Source: Methylacidiphilum kamchatkense Kam1 (GTDB taxonomy: Bacteria > Verrucomicrobiota > Verrucomicrobiia > Methylacidiphilales > Methylacidiphilaceae). Taken from it: 64,000 nt of DNA. Below the pieces are notes generated by a model that was not told where the DNA came from, did no database searches, and saw only the letters and a program-made list of their open reading frames with translations. The stretch covers positions 2,138,033-2,202,032 of the forward strand of contig NZ_CP037899.1 of assembly GCF_007475525.1 (NCBI RefSeq). The letters run 5' to 3'. Numbering within the stretch: the first letter of the stretch is position 1; each line of letters begins with the position of its first letter. This document shows, in pieces, positions 1-9,866 of this stretch. A program made the position numbers and the translations under genes.

Positions 1-1666
1 GACTCTTCAAAATCGATTCTTTTTCCCGGGCAATATACCCCGCATATTTGATTTCACATTCGATATGCAAAGCTACTTCTTTGGGAATCTTTTGAAACTC
101 CTCCGGAAGGTCTTTCCATGAGTATTCCGGCCGCTTCAGCATATCTTCACAACTCATTCCATTGTATCGATACTTTCTTACTTTCTGAAACGTCTCTTCA
201 ATGAGTCTCTTTTTTTCCTCTAAACGTATCGCTCTGGCCTTAGATACCAATCCAATTTCATAACCTATTTCTGTCAGACGCAAATCGGCATTGTCTTGGC
301 GAAGCAACAGCCGATGCTCAGCTCTCGAAGTAAAAATCCTATAGGGTTCTCTGATAGGCTTGGTTGTTAAATCATCAATTAATACCCCTATATAGGCTTG
401 GTCCCTTCCCAAGACTAATGGGGGACGATTTTGGATCTTTCTGGCTGCATTAATCCCTGCAAGTAACCCTTGAGCGGCGGCTTCTTCATATCCAGTTGTT
501 CCATTAATCTGACCCGCAAAAAAGAGACCTGAAATGTTCTTCGTTTCCAATGTTGGATAGATCTGAGTAGCGGGACAATAATCGTATTCAACGGCATATC
601 CAGGTCTAATGATCTGACATTTTTCTAAACCTGCAATGGTGTGGATGAATTGGTCTTGGACTTCATATGGTAAACTGGTCGAACAGCCATTCACATAGTA
701 CTCTTCTGTATGTTTGCCTTCTGGTTCCAAAAAAATTTGATGCCGTTCTTTGTCGGCAAAACGAACAATTTTATCTTCTATGGATGGGCAATATCTTGGT
801 CCAATGCCTTGAATTTCTCCACAATACAATGGGGATTTATCTAGGTTTTCCTTGATGATTTCATGAGTTTTTGCATTGGTATAGGTTATAGCACAAGATA
901 ATTGTTCCACGTGGAACATTCCATCCTTCCATTGATTGAGTGTAAAAAGTCCTTCCTTTTCCATATCTATATCTGGTAAGGCAAAAGAAAAATGAGGAGG
1001 AGGAAAGTCTCCAGGCTGTAGGATACACTTAGAAAAATCGATAGTCTTTCCATTAATCCTTGGCGGGGTCCCAGTTTTTAATCGGCCGACTTCAAATCCA
1101 TATTTTTTTAGGATTTCAGATAAACCACTAGAGGACTCACCCATTCTGCCTCCCATCTTCTTGCTTCTCCCAACATGTAATAAGCCCTTCAAAAAAGTAC
1201 CCGTAGTAATAATAACTGCCGAGCTATGGATGATCATTCCTAGTTCTGTGATAACCCCCTTGACTCTATCTTCATTGACAATGAGATCAGCAACCGAAGC
1301 TTGAAATAAATCTAATAAAGGCGTTCTTTCACATACAGCTTTTAGCCGAAATTGATAGGCCTTTTTATCGCATTGCGCTCGAGGGGCTTGAACACTATAA
1401 CCTTTTCTCAGATTGAGCATTCTAAACTGAATGCCCGTAAGATCTGTATTGATCGCCATTTCGCCACCAAGGGCATCAATTTCTCTTACTAAATGTCCCT
1501 TTCCAATGCCTCCAATCGACGGATTGCAAGACATCTGTCCAATAGTATCAAGATTCATTGTCAACAACAGGGTGCGACAGCCCATGCGCGAAGAAGCCAA
1601 TGCGGCTTCGACTCCCGCATGTCCTGCTCCAACAACAATAACATCGTATGTTTTTGTGTATTCCAT
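1..1666 (-). CDS. mnmG: MnmG (GidA) tRNA U34 carboxymethylaminomethyl-modifying enzyme, partial
   Basis: FAD-dependent partner of MnmE that installs the 5-carboxymethylaminomethyl group on wobble uridine 34 of tRNAs in the cytoplasm. The start ATG (1664-1666) opens [20 protein letters not shown], a Rossmann GxGxxG dinucleotide-binding motif. It is followed by the family hallmark [17 protein letters not shown] and, further on, [12 protein letters not shown] and [18 protein letters not shown]. The frame stays open for about 555 residues to position 1, so only the last 60-70 residues lie outside the window. It is divergent from dnaB. In many bacteria mnmG sits near oriC beside rsmG and parAB, so those genes may lie to the left (inference). 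The gene also contains a parS-like palindrome at 903-918. Confidence 0.96.
   Translation of the reverse strand, partial: MEYTKTYDVIVVGAGHAGVEAALASSRMGCRTLLLTMNLDTIGQMSCNPSIGGIGKGHLVREIDALGGEMAINTDLTGIQFRMLNLRKGYSVQAPRAQCDKKAYQFRLKAVCERTPLLDLFQASVADLIVNEDRVKGVITELGMIIHSSAVIITTGTFLKGLLHVGRSKKMGGRMGESSSGLSEILKKYGFEVGRLKTGTPPRINGKTIDFSKCILQPGDFPPPHFSFALPDIDMEKEGLFTLNQWKDGMFHVEQLSCAITYTNAKTHEIIKENLDKSPLYCGEIQGIGPRYCPSIEDKIVRFADKERHQIFLEPEGKHTEEYYVNGCSTSLPYEVQDQFIHTIAGLEKCQIIRPGYAVEYDYCPATQIYPTLETKNISGLFFAGQINGTTGYEEAAAQGLLAGINAARKIQNRPPLVLGRDQAYIGVLIDDLTTKPIREPYRIFTSRAEHRLLLRQDNADLRLTEIGYEIGLVSKARAIRLEEKKRLIEETFQKVRKYRYNGMSCEDMLKRPEYSWKDLPEEFQKIPKEVALHIECEIKYAGYIAREKESILKS
903..918. promoter_or_regulatory. 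parS: parS-like ParB-binding palindrome inside mnmG
   Basis: The 16 bases TGTTCCACGTGGAACA form a perfect palindrome. They match the bacterial centromere consensus TGTTNCACGTGNAACA, with C/G at the variable pair as in pseudomonad parS. The site lies within the coding sequence of mnmG, where it encodes MFHVEQ. ParB loads at such sites to organise and segregate the origin region. No other full match was seen by eye in the window. Assignment rests on sequence match and origin-type context; ParB itself is not in the window. Confidence 0.75.
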
Positions 1667-1899
1667 CTTCTTTCTACAACCCCTATTGATAAGTCATCCA
1701 TCACAAGCAATCTACTTATTATCCCCTTCAAAGAAAATAGGCTACTACCAGAAGACTCAGGATACTGTAATGATCTTTTGAGAAGGTTCAAGAAAGAGTT
1801 TGTACTGTAGTATCTTCTTCATCATAAAAGACATATTCTTTTATCTCTAAGAAAATATGCTTGTCTTTTGTGCTCCTCCTTCACTATGAAATAATAGAT
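1667..1899. other. Divergent intergenic region between mnmG and dnaB
   Basis: These 233 bases lie between two divergently transcribed genes and should hold promoters for both. I see no clean -35/-10 pair, no TTATCCACA DnaA box and no long hairpin. The sequence is AT-rich. Short open frames crossing it are continuations of antisense frames of mnmG and do not look real. Confidence 0.4.
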
Positions 1900-3318
1900 A
1901 TGACTAAAAATATGAAAAGAAAAGGGGTCGATACAATCAAAGAAGCGATTCCTGCTCTTTTTAGTATTGAAGCTGAAAAAGCTTTGCTAGGATTAATGCT
2001 GACAAATCCTGAATTGGTTTTCGATCAGATCAGGGAACGATTAACAGTTGAAGATTTCTATATTCCCGCTCATCGGATTTTGTATGAAGCTATCAGTGAA
2101 TTACATGCAAAAAATATCGCTATTGATCTAACAACAGTTCACCAGTATCTAGTTGATCACCACCTAGATGAAAAAATTGGGGGAGCGGCTCTTCTGGCTG
2201 ATTTAGTCGCTTCATTTGCCACCCATCTTAACCTCGAATCTTATATCAAAATACTCAAGGAAAAAAGTATTTTGCGTCGTCTCCATTCTGCAGCCTTAAC
2301 TATCGTACAAAACATTTATGAAAATTCTCACTCTGTTTCCCAAGTCCTTGACCAAGCAGAAAAACAGATTTTTGAAATAACTGACCTTGCAGTGAGTCGA
2401 TCCACTGTCAAGGCATCTGTTGAGATTCAAAAAGCGATAGAACTCATCGATTGCTTTCATAAAAGAAAAGGCAGATTATTTGGCATCCCAACTGGATTTC
2501 ATCACTTGGACCAAATTACGACAGGATGGCAAAATGGAGACATGATTGTTTTAGCAGCTAGACCTGGTGTGGGGAAAACAGCCCTGGGACTGACCTTTGC
2601 TTGTCGTGCTTTAAAAGAAAGATACGATCAAACCAGAGATCTCTGGATTAAACCTGGCTATTCAGTAGGATTTTTCAGCTTGGAAATGACGGCCGTACAG
2701 ATCATGCTTAGACTATTAGCTGCCATAGGCAGTGAAAGTCTTCAAAAAATACGACGAGGAGAACTAGAGCCTGCAAGCCTCGAAAAATTAAAAATGCTTG
2801 CTGATGATGCTAAAGAGTGGCCATTCTACATTGATGATTCTAGTGATTTAACCATTCATCAGTTACGAGCCAAAGCGAGAAGAATGAAAAATCAGTTTGG
2901 AGTAGATCTCATTATCATTGATTACTTGCAGCTTTTACATTCGGACTCACAGCAAGCCAAAGAAAATAGACAGGTCGAGATTTCAGAAATATCTAGAGGC
3001 ATTAAAGCCTTAGCCAAAGAACTGAATATTCCCATCATTGTTTTAGCTCAATTAAACCGAAGAATGGAAGAGGGAAGAAGTGAGCCGGCCCTTCATCATT
3101 TAAGAGAATCTGGTGCTATTGAACAAGATGCCGATGTAGTTATTCTTCTCCATAGACTGGAGTCCGATTCAGTAACGGATATGACCAAAATTCCCTACCT
3201 TATTCATGTTGCCAAACAAAGAAATGGACCAACAGATAAAATCGAAGTTTTATTTAATGCTCCCTATACCCGATTCGAAGATCCCTTGCGACACGAAATA
3301 GAGCAGTCCTATGTGTAA
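1900..3318 (+). CDS. dnaB: Replicative DNA helicase DnaB
   Basis: Hexameric 5'-3' helicase that unwinds DNA at the replication fork. The N-terminal domain (about residues 18-120) begins SIEAEKALLGLMLTNPELV. The RecA-like C-terminal domain carries the Walker A motif ARPGVGKTA (GKT ending at residue 227), the H2-like segment FFSLEM, Walker B LIIIDYLQLL (Asp341), QLNRRMEEG and the late DVVILLHR / AKQRNGPT motifs. Full length at 472 residues. I prefer the ATG at 1900 over the TTG at 1861, because family similarity begins shortly after it and the upstream codons run through pyrimidine-rich sequence. No strong Shine-Dalgarno is visible. It lies divergent to mnmG and convergent with thiG. Confidence 0.96.
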   Translation: MTKNMKRKGVDTIKEAIPALFSIEAEKALLGLMLTNPELVFDQIRERLTVEDFYIPAHRILYEAISELHAKNIAIDLTTVHQYLVDHHLDEKIGGAALLADLVASFATHLNLESYIKILKEKSILRRLHSAALTIVQNIYENSHSVSQVLDQAEKQIFEITDLAVSRSTVKASVEIQKAIELIDCFHKRKGRLFGIPTGFHHLDQITTGWQNGDMIVLAARPGVGKTALGLTFACRALKERYDQTRDLWIKPGYSVGFFSLEMTAVQIMLRLLAAIGSESLQKIRRGELEPASLEKLKMLADDAKEWPFYIDDSSDLTIHQLRAKARRMKNQFGVDLIIIDYLQLLHSDSQQAKENRQVEISEISRGIKALAKELNIPIIVLAQLNRRMEEGRSEPALHHLRESGAIEQDADVVILLHRLESDSVTDMTKIPYLIHVAKQRNGPTDKIEVLFNAPYTRFEDPLRHEIEQSYV

Positions 3319-3403
3319 AAGAAAGGAATAAGCTTGCCCGCCTAGTTGTGCTTGGAAGGATATAGCCATATGAGGGATAGGTAGTTACTTACGTCGACTA
3401 CAG

Positions 3404-4198
3404 TTATTTCCAAAGAAAAGATTCTATTGGGCTTGTGGCCACCGCAAATTTAGAGGCTTGTCCAGATCCATACTCATAAGCAATTCTTCCGGCTACCACC
3501 GCATTTTTAAAAGCCACAGCCATTTGAAGGGGATCCTCAGCAATAGCAATTGCCGTATTAATAAGCACTCCATCAGCACCCATTTCCATGGCCAATGCTG
3601 CATGTGAAGGCTTTCCAATTCCAGCATCAATAATCACCGGCACATTTGCCTGTTCTATAATAATTTCAAGCTGGGATCTAGTTTCTAATCCTCTCATCGA
3701 ACCAATAGGAGAGCCAAGGGGCATAACGGCAGCGGAGCCAACTTCTTCTAGTCTTTTTGCAAGCACCGGATCTGCATTAATATAAGGCAAGACGACAAAG
3801 CCATCTTTAACTAACCGCTCCGCAGCCTTCAGAGTCTCAATCGGATCGGGCAACAAATACCGAGGATCAGGATGGATTTCAAGTTTTATCCATTTGGGTA
3901 AACCTGCTTTTTCAGCGATTTTTGCTATTCGTATCGCCTCTTCAGCATCCATCGCTCCACTCGTATTAATGACTATCAGATATTTTTCTGAATCAATGAA
4001 AGACAGGATGTCCTCTTCTTTTTTAGGGGAACCAATTTCCACTCTTCTCAAAGCAACCGTTACAATTTGACTCCCACTAGCTTCCAATGCTTGAGCCATT
4101 TGCAAATGAGAACCAAACTTTCCAGTCCCAATAAGAAGACGCGATTGAAAATGCTTGCCTGCAATGACAAAATCACTCGTTGTAGCTATACCATCCAT
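3404..4198 (-). CDS. thiG: Thiazole synthase ThiG
   Basis: Forms the thiazole phosphate moiety of thiamine from deoxyxylulose 5-phosphate, dehydroglycine and ThiS thiocarboxylate, in the cytoplasm. It is a TIM-barrel protein of 264 residues, the usual length. It opens with [14 protein letters not shown] and has the Schiff-base lysine in [12 protein letters not shown] (Lys105). The phosphate-binding segments [26 protein letters not shown] and [13 protein letters not shown] follow. The gene lies 60 bases downstream of mqnD on the same strand and could be cotranscribed with it. No TPP riboswitch is recognisable upstream. ThiS, ThiF and ThiH are not in the window. Confidence 0.95.
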   Translation of the reverse strand: MDGIATTSDFVIAGKHFQSRLLIGTGKFGSHLQMAQALEASGSQIVTVALRRVEIGSPKKEEDILSFIDSEKYLIVINTSGAMDAEEAIRIAKIAEKAGLPKWIKLEIHPDPRYLLPDPIETLKAAERLVKDGFVVLPYINADPVLAKRLEEVGSAAVMPLGSPIGSMRGLETRSQLEIIIEQANVPVIIDAGIGKPSHAALAMEMGADGVLINTAIAIAEDPLQMAVAFKNAVVAGRIAYEYGSGQASKFAVATSPIESFLWK

Positions 4199-4258
4199 GG
4201 TTTAATATCCAACATAAGAGCTTTATTGCAAAAGCTGATATAAAATCCTAAGAGTTTT

Positions 4259-5107
4259 TCATTCGACAAATTCAATTTTCATATTCTGATCCACAACTCC
4301 AAGAGATTTGCCTCTTTCAATAAACTCAGAAACAGCTGCCTTCCCTTCTGGCCCATAATCTAACGTCCTTTCATTAACATACATTCCTACAAATTCATCG
4401 ATCATTGAATCTTGGCTCCCCCTACTATACTTTCTTGCATAGCTAATAGCTTCGTCACGGTTCTGCAATGCCCACCGGATACTTTCTTTGACAATCGATT
4501 GCAACTCTCTACACCTATCCATTCCCAAGGAACGGCGTATAGCATTCCCCCCAAGTGGTAATGGTAATCCAGTGCTCTTTTTCCACCACTTTCCCAAATC
4601 CTCACATAATACCAAGCCTTCCAATACGTAAGCAAGCTGCCCTTCATGGATGATCAAGCCTACATCGGCTGATCCACTTTTAACCACATCAAATATTTTA
4701 TCAAATGGACAGACTAAAAGATTTAACTCTGCTGGTTTTTTCTCAAAATATAAGGAGAGAGCCAAACAAGCGCTAGTATGCAAACCTGGTACCGCTATTT
4801 TTTTCCGCACCATATCCTTCTTATCAAAGTATTGTTTTGCGATGAGTCTTGGTCCATAGCCTTCGCCCATACTTGCCCCACAAGACATAAGCAGATAGTT
4901 TTTTGCCACCTTACAATACGCATAGATGGACAAGGCTGTTAGATCAATCATTTCAGAAAAAGCTAAATTATTTAGTGTTTCAATGTCTACTATCAGCTCC
5001 TTAAACACATAGTTCTGGGTGGAGATTTTCTTCTTTGAAATGGCATAAAACATAAATGCGTCGTCAGCATCCGGCGAATGACCTAAAGTAATTTCGATGA
5101 AATTCAT
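4259..5107 (-). CDS. mqnD: MqnD, 1,4-dihydroxy-6-naphthoate synthase (futalosine menaquinone pathway)
   Basis: Converts cyclic dehypoxanthinyl futalosine to 1,4-dihydroxy-6-naphthoate in the alternative menaquinone route. The protein has the periplasmic-binding-protein-like fold of the MqnA/MqnD family. It starts LGHSPDADDAFMFYAI (MqnD-type HSPDxDDAFMFYA). His154 in GLIIHEGQLAY is the conserved MqnD catalytic histidine. The ATG at 5107 is preferred over the one at 5140, because AAAGGA lies six bases upstream and the signature begins within ten residues of it. Length 282 residues, normal for the family. thiG follows. MqnA, MqnB and MqnC are not in the window, so the pathway is inferred from this one gene. 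Confidence 0.88.
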   Translation of the reverse strand: MNFIEITLGHSPDADDAFMFYAISKKKISTQNYVFKELIVDIETLNNLAFSEMIDLTALSIYAYCKVAKNYLLMSCGASMGEGYGPRLIAKQYFDKKDMVRKKIAVPGLHTSACLALSLYFEKKPAELNLLVCPFDKIFDVVKSGSADVGLIIHEGQLAYVLEGLVLCEDLGKWWKKSTGLPLPLGGNAIRRSLGMDRCRELQSIVKESIRWALQNRDEAISYARKYSRGSQDSMIDEFVGMYVNERTLDYGPEGKAAVSEFIERGKSLGVVDQNMKIEFVE

Positions 5108-5178
5108 ATTTAATCCTTTTGAGATGTTAACATTCTTCATGCTTGCTTCAACAGAGAAATATAGAATAATTCTTAGGT

Positions 5179-6123
5179 ATGGATTTAAAAACAGCTATAA
5201 TAACAAGCGAAAAATTTGCCCTGCATGCACCGCCCTCTGGACATCCAGACGCTCCTACACGTATCAGTTCTGTTCTTCCAAAACTCAAAGATGCCTTTGG
5301 TGATTCACTGCTCTGGATTGAACCTTCGCCGGCCTCTTTAGATTGGGTATTATCCGTTCATACCCCAGAGTATGTAGAAAAAGTAAAAAAAACACAAATC
5401 GGTCCTATGGTTTTATTAGATTGGGGAGACACTTTTGCCCATGGTCCTTCCTTTGAGGTTGCTTTATTAGCTGTTGGTGCAGCTTTAGAAGCTGTCGATA
5501 AAGTGATTACTAAGCAAATAAAAAATGCCTTTTGCTTAGTGAGACCTCCCGGACACCATGCGCTTCCTAACTCCGCTATGGGCTTTTGCATATTTAATAC
5601 CGTTGGAATTGCTGCCCGCTACGCAATAAAAAATTATGGGATAAAGAGAATTTTAATCTTAGACTGGGATGTGCATCATGGGAATGGCACGCAAGATATT
5701 TTCTATGAAGATCCCCAAGTTTATTTTATTAGCTTGCACCAATTTCCATATTATCCTGGAACTGGAAAAGCAAGCGAAATTGGGAAAGGCGCAGGAGAAG
5801 GCTATACAATGAATATATGTATGCATAGGGGAGCTACGGACAAAGAATATGAAGAAGCTTTTCATGCAAAAGTCCTTCCAGCTATTGATAAGTACAAACC
5901 GGAAATCATTTTTGTTTCTGCTGGTTTCGATGCACATAAAGACGATCCATTAGGAGAAATCTGTCTCACAGAGCAGGGGTATGAAACAATGACCCAACTT
6001 CTTAAAAATGCTGCACAAAAGCATTGTGAAGGCAAAATAATATCTGTTTTGGAAGGAGGATATAATACGGAAAGTCTATATAACTCCATTAAAAGTCATT
6101 TAAAAGTTCTTTCAAGCCCTTAA
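5179..6123 (+). CDS. Histone deacetylase-family (acetylpolyamine/AcuC-like) amidohydrolase
   Basis: Zinc-dependent deacetylase of the arginase/HDAC superfamily, 314 residues. All catalytic elements are visible: tandem histidines RPPGHHAL (His126/127), zinc ligands DWDVHHGNGTQ (Asp164, His166) and GFDAHKDDP (Asp251), and the transition-state tyrosine EGGYN (Tyr295). Bacterial members act on acetylpolyamines, acetoin-related substrates or acetyl-lysine. The true substrate cannot be told from sequence. It is divergent from mqnD and convergent with the cytochrome c gene, so it is probably monocistronic. Confidence 0.9.
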   Translation: MDLKTAIITSEKFALHAPPSGHPDAPTRISSVLPKLKDAFGDSLLWIEPSPASLDWVLSVHTPEYVEKVKKTQIGPMVLLDWGDTFAHGPSFEVALLAVGAALEAVDKVITKQIKNAFCLVRPPGHHALPNSAMGFCIFNTVGIAARYAIKNYGIKRILILDWDVHHGNGTQDIFYEDPQVYFISLHQFPYYPGTGKASEIGKGAGEGYTMNICMHRGATDKEYEEAFHAKVLPAIDKYKPEIIFVSAGFDAHKDDPLGEICLTEQGYETMTQLLKNAAQKHCEGKIISVLEGGYNTESLYNSIKSHLKVLSSP

Positions 6124-6175
6124 TTGTCCTGTATATATATACCTATTTTATAGTCACTATTTATTCTATAACTTA

Positions 6176-6741
6176 TTATTTTTCAATAGGTGGAAGATCA
6201 CTCTCAGATTTATTAAAAGCATCTCTTTTAATATTAGTATTTTGCTCACTTAAACTCTCCAAATAAAGGGTAATGGCCAGGGCATCTTTGTGGCTCATTC
6301 GATAGGGAGGCATTGGCAGTCTGGAATAGCCGCCTCTAGGTAGTATGCCTGTTTCCAGATACTGTACCATATCTGACTCTTTCCATCCCTCAGGCAAACC
6401 AACTAGGGATCCAGCATACGAAGCCCATTCTTTTTGTCCGGATTGTTCCACCCATTGTAAAGGAGAACCTTGAAGCCATTTATCCATAATGAGTTGTCCA
6501 TTTCTATCTCTAGGGGTATGACACTCCGCACATAGGGCCACTGCTTCCACCAAATACTTTCCATGTTGAATCATTTCTCCGGTCTTTGTATTGGAGATTT
6601 GTTTTACGGGGGAGGCTGAGACTGAGAAAGCTCTTCTTTAGATAGTGGAGCTAAATAAAGCTCTTCTTCTGCTCCCATTAACTGGCAAAGTATAAAGAGG
6701 CTTAGCAAACAAACCAAAACTATTTCCTTCACCGGTTTCAA
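6176..6741 (-). CDS. Secreted monoheme cytochrome c, frameshifted
   Basis: Small periplasmic cytochrome c of the class seen in dehydrogenase cytochrome subunits. The uninterrupted 3' part (from the ATG at 6574) has GKYLVEAVALCAECHTP with one CxxCH haem site, then a distal Met in RLPMPPYRMSHKDALAIT. It lacks an export signal. The signal peptide is upstream in another frame: from TTG 6741 or GTG 6732 it reads KEIVLVCLLSLFILCQLMGA and stops just after SQSQPPP. The two frames join if the G5 run at 6608-6612 (C5 on the coding strand) had one more base, giving QPPPVKQISNTKTGEMIQHG. This is either a sequencing error, a real inactivating frameshift or phase variation. It lies downstream of thrB on the same strand. 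Confidence 0.72.
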
Positions 6742-6954
6742 CCACTTGCTTGATTTTCTTATAAGTAGGCAAGTCGTATTGCTATCTCAAGTACAAATCA
6801 ATTGGTATTATAATATGTTGATAATATTCTTGGTTGTTGGTTTCTTGAAGCAGAGATCAAATCTAGTTGTTTGACCCTGTTTTTTGAGTATTCCTTACAA
6901 TTGTACCCTATACAAGAGTTTTTTATTTATTTTTCCAATAAAGACTTAGCCGAT

Positions 6955-7836
6955 TTAGCAATGAGTAATACGTAAACCTAAGTTATCAGGTTTTAAAACT
7001 AAGATTTCTCCAGGAATAGCCAGCTTTAATAATTCTTCTTTTAAGGCTTGAACCACGTTGGTTGGATTTTTATAAGCAAGGGACATCAACGTAGAACCTG
7101 ATCCACTCAAATAAAATCCCAAAGCACCGGCTTTTAAAGAGGTATCCCTAAGTTTTTCCCAAAAAGGAATAGCAGGAAGTCGATATGGTTCATGAAAATA
7201 ATCGACAAACAATCCTGAAAGAGTTTCATATTTCTTTTCAAAAAAGCAAATTGCCATTAAAGTGGCGCGTTGCAGATTCTGGATAGCTTCCTTTAATTTA
7301 ATTTCCGCAGGCAGGATGCGTCTGGATGACTCCGTGGGTATTTCGATTTGAGGCACAAATGCAACGAAAAAAAGCTTACTTTCAATCCGGCATCGTAACA
7401 TTTTGGCTGGACCACATATGGTAAATCCTCCGAAAAGAGCAGGAGTAACATTATCTGGATGTCCCTCAAGTTCCGAAGCGATCTCTAGAAGTTCTTCTCT
7501 ATTTAAAGGATTGCCTGAGAGCGCATTCAAACCAGCCAAGATCCCTAAACGGATGGATGCACTGCTCCCAAGCCCACGGGCTTGAGGGATTTGTGATTTA
7601 ACAGTCCATTTAAAAGGAATTGAAGCAGATTGAATTTTCTTTTCAAAAGCCTTAACTGTTTCAAAAACCATTGGATGAGGGGGATCAGGAGAAGAAAGAG
7701 AATCGTCGATTGCTTCAATAATAAATTCATTATATAGACTAAGAGCAGCTCCGAAAGTATCGAAACCAGGACCAAAATTTGTGGTTGTCGCAGGGACTTT
7801 GACTAACCATCGGTTTTTATGATTGGTTGCTCTCAC
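6955..7836 (-). CDS. thrB: Homoserine kinase ThrB
   Basis: GHMP-family kinase that phosphorylates homoserine for threonine synthesis. It has the N-terminal VPATTTNFGPGFDTFGAAL (GHMP motif 1), the ATP-binding loop PQARGLGSSAS (motif 2), HPDNVTPALFGG, and the C-terminal glycine-rich LSGSGSTLMSL (motif 3). At 293 residues it is the usual length. It starts 22 bases downstream of the rhomboid gene on the same strand, so the two are likely cotranscribed. No attenuator-like leader is visible. Confidence 0.93.
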   Translation of the reverse strand: MRATNHKNRWLVKVPATTTNFGPGFDTFGAALSLYNEFIIEAIDDSLSSPDPPHPMVFETVKAFEKKIQSASIPFKWTVKSQIPQARGLGSSASIRLGILAGLNALSGNPLNREELLEIASELEGHPDNVTPALFGGFTICGPAKMLRCRIESKLFFVAFVPQIEIPTESSRRILPAEIKLKEAIQNLQRATLMAICFFEKKYETLSGLFVDYFHEPYRLPAIPFWEKLRDTSLKAGALGFYLSGSGSTLMSLAYKNPTNVVQALKEELLKLAIPGEILVLKPDNLGLRITHC

Positions 7837-7858
7837 TGATAGTATCCGTCAAAAAGAC

Positions 7859-8569
7859 TTAAGAAGCACTTTTAGTGTTAGCCAATGGCTTTATTGGCCA
7901 AAGCCTAACATAAAGATATCCAAATATAGCCCCAGCCAAATGGGCAGTATGGGAAGAGCCAGTAGGAATGTCAAAGACAAGGCAAATAGCTTCAAAAATG
8001 ACGAATATAAGTACAACGACTTGAATGGAAAGAAAAAAAGTAGGGTTAAAAATGAACCGATTTGATTGAATATCATAATGGAAAGTCAAGGATCTTATCC
8101 AAATTTCTTGAAGACAAAAAGCGAAAGCCAGCAAAAAAGAAAAAACAACACCACTGGCTCCTATCAAGCCCGGCTCATGCATGGGCCCTCCAAAAAAATA
8201 CCACCCCAATCCTCCAGCAATAGCTCCACCAACAAAAAGAAGCGCCAGCCTGAAATGCCCAAGAACTTTCTCCAGTTGGTTCCCAAGAAAATAAATGGCT
8301 ATGGCATTGGTTAGAAGATGGAGTGGTTCGAGTTCATCGTGGAGAAAGGCATAGGTCAAAAATTCCCAAATCTTCCCATGGGCAACGCCTTCTGTCGTCA
8401 AAGCAAAAGAAGATCTAAACCAAGTGGAACCAAAAATGAACAAAAAGGTGATCTGAATAAAGTATACAATAAACAGGAAGGTGACTAAAGCTTGAGTCAA
8501 CCAAGGCAACGTTTTGAAAAAATCATTGGAAGAAAAGTCCTTCAATAAAACCATCTTGTCTTTTTTCAT
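7859..8569 (-). CDS. Rhomboid family intramembrane serine protease
   Basis: Polytopic inner-membrane protease, 236 residues. The catalytic dyad is recognisable: Ser139 in LIGASGVVFS and His210 in HTAHLAGAIFGY. The family feature HLLTNAIAIYFLGNQLE (His/Asn of the oxyanion region) lies in an early helix. Several hydrophobic helices are visible (about residues 26-48, 85-100, 106-128, 135-155, 180-200, 207-225). The start ATG follows AAGGAT at good spacing. The loop FFGGPMHEPGLIGASG precedes the active site. Substrates cannot be inferred. It lies in tandem with thrB downstream and nadC upstream. Confidence 0.92.
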   Translation of the reverse strand: MKKDKMVLLKDFSSNDFFKTLPWLTQALVTFLFIVYFIQITFLFIFGSTWFRSSFALTTEGVAHGKIWEFLTYAFLHDELEPLHLLTNAIAIYFLGNQLEKVLGHFRLALLFVGGAIAGGLGWYFFGGPMHEPGLIGASGVVFSFLLAFAFCLQEIWIRSLTFHYDIQSNRFIFNPTFFLSIQVVVLIFVIFEAICLVFDIPTGSSHTAHLAGAIFGYLYVRLWPIKPLANTKSAS

Positions 8570-8710
8570 TGTATCCTTCGTTTCGGCAAAAAACGCATTT
8601 TGTTATTTTTGTGCCTTTCAAACAAAATTAATGGTTTTTCTAAGATGGCTGTTAAAAAGGCAAAAATCAACTGCTTTCAGATAGATTCTCTTGTGGTTTC
8701 AGCTACTTGA

Positions 8711-9595
8711 TCAATGAATATCCATAGAAATATCTATCGCAGGAGCACTATGTGTAAGAAGCCCAAGGGAGACAAAATCAACTCCTAATCGAGCCACTGC
8801 TTGTAACTTTTCTAAATTGACTCTTCCAGAGACTTCAACTAGAGCCTTATGATTTATAATTTTCATTCCTTCTGAAATCTGATTCAGCTCCATATTGTCA
8901 AGCATTATGATATCTGGAGATAAAGTACAAATGCAGGAGAGCTCTTCTAAGGTTTTAGTTTCGATTTCTATTCTAACCAATGGCTTGCGATACCGGATGA
9001 TAGTGAGCTTTTCTTGCAACCATTCTAGCCAGCTTTCTCCCATCTTTCTTCTTATAAGGCTTAAATGGTTATCTTTAATAAGAATATGATCACTAAGAGA
9101 ATATCTATGATTCGCTCCTCCCCCGCACAAGACAGCGTATTTCTGTAAGAACCGAAGGCCAGGAAGAGTTTTTCGTGTATCAAGAATTTTTGTCTTTGAT
9201 TCTCGAAGAACCTCAACAAAACGATGAGTCAATGTGGCGATGCCGCAAAGATGAGACAAAAAATTTAGAGCCACTCTTTCTCCCATCAAAAGTGCTTGAG
9301 CATTCCCACTGATTTCAATAATGGGAGTGTTTTTTTCTACTTTTTGACCATCCATAAAAAAAGAAACGCAATGAAGAGAAGGATCGATATAAGAAAATAC
9401 CTGACAAGCCACTTCAAGACCACTTAACACTGCCTCTTCTCGGACAATTATATGCGCCTTTGCTTTTTCATTTCTAGGTATTAAGAGAGAGGAAGTTAAA
9501 TCCCCATTTCCTATATCTTCTTCTAAAGAACGTTTGATGACTTCTTTTAGAAGAAAATATGGAATAGAATAACTTGGAAAATTATTGTTTTCCAT
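8711..9595 (-). CDS. nadC: Nicotinate-nucleotide pyrophosphorylase (quinolinate phosphoribosyltransferase) NadC
   Basis: Converts quinolinate and PRPP to nicotinate mononucleotide in de novo NAD synthesis. It is 294 residues. Recognisable segments are EDIGNGDLTSSLL near the N-terminus, RVALNFLSHLCGIATLT, the substrate-binding DTRKTLPGLRFLQKYAV, GGGANHRYSLSDHILIKDNH, and C-terminal DIIMLDNM and VSGRVNLEKL. The ATG at 9595 is immediately preceded by AT-rich sequence without a clear ribosome site. It is divergent from the DUF4388 gene across 271 AT-rich bases and 141 bases upstream of the rhomboid gene. Confidence 0.95.
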   Translation of the reverse strand: MENNNFPSYSIPYFLLKEVIKRSLEEDIGNGDLTSSLLIPRNEKAKAHIIVREEAVLSGLEVACQVFSYIDPSLHCVSFFMDGQKVEKNTPIIEISGNAQALLMGERVALNFLSHLCGIATLTHRFVEVLRESKTKILDTRKTLPGLRFLQKYAVLCGGGANHRYSLSDHILIKDNHLSLIRRKMGESWLEWLQEKLTIIRYRKPLVRIEIETKTLEELSCICTLSPDIIMLDNMELNQISEGMKIINHKALVEVSGRVNLEKLQAVARLGVDFVSLGLLTHSAPAIDISMDIH

Positions 9596-9866
9596 TTTTT
9601 TCTTATTAATTAATTATTAAAAAGACTAATTTAGTCATTTATAGTGTGAAAGGCAAAATAGAAAAGCCTTTTTGCAGTCTAAGGAAAATATGGTAATTAT
9701 TAATATTTTTTTCTAATTTATTAATTTTAAGAAATTACGATGCTTGAAAATATTTTGAAATCGCCACTGCCTTTAAGATAAAGGCAAAAAAGAAAAGAAT
9801 AAAATTTTTTCTTTGTTTCTTTTTGATAAACTTTATTCAAATACAAGCTAAGATTACAACTAAAAT

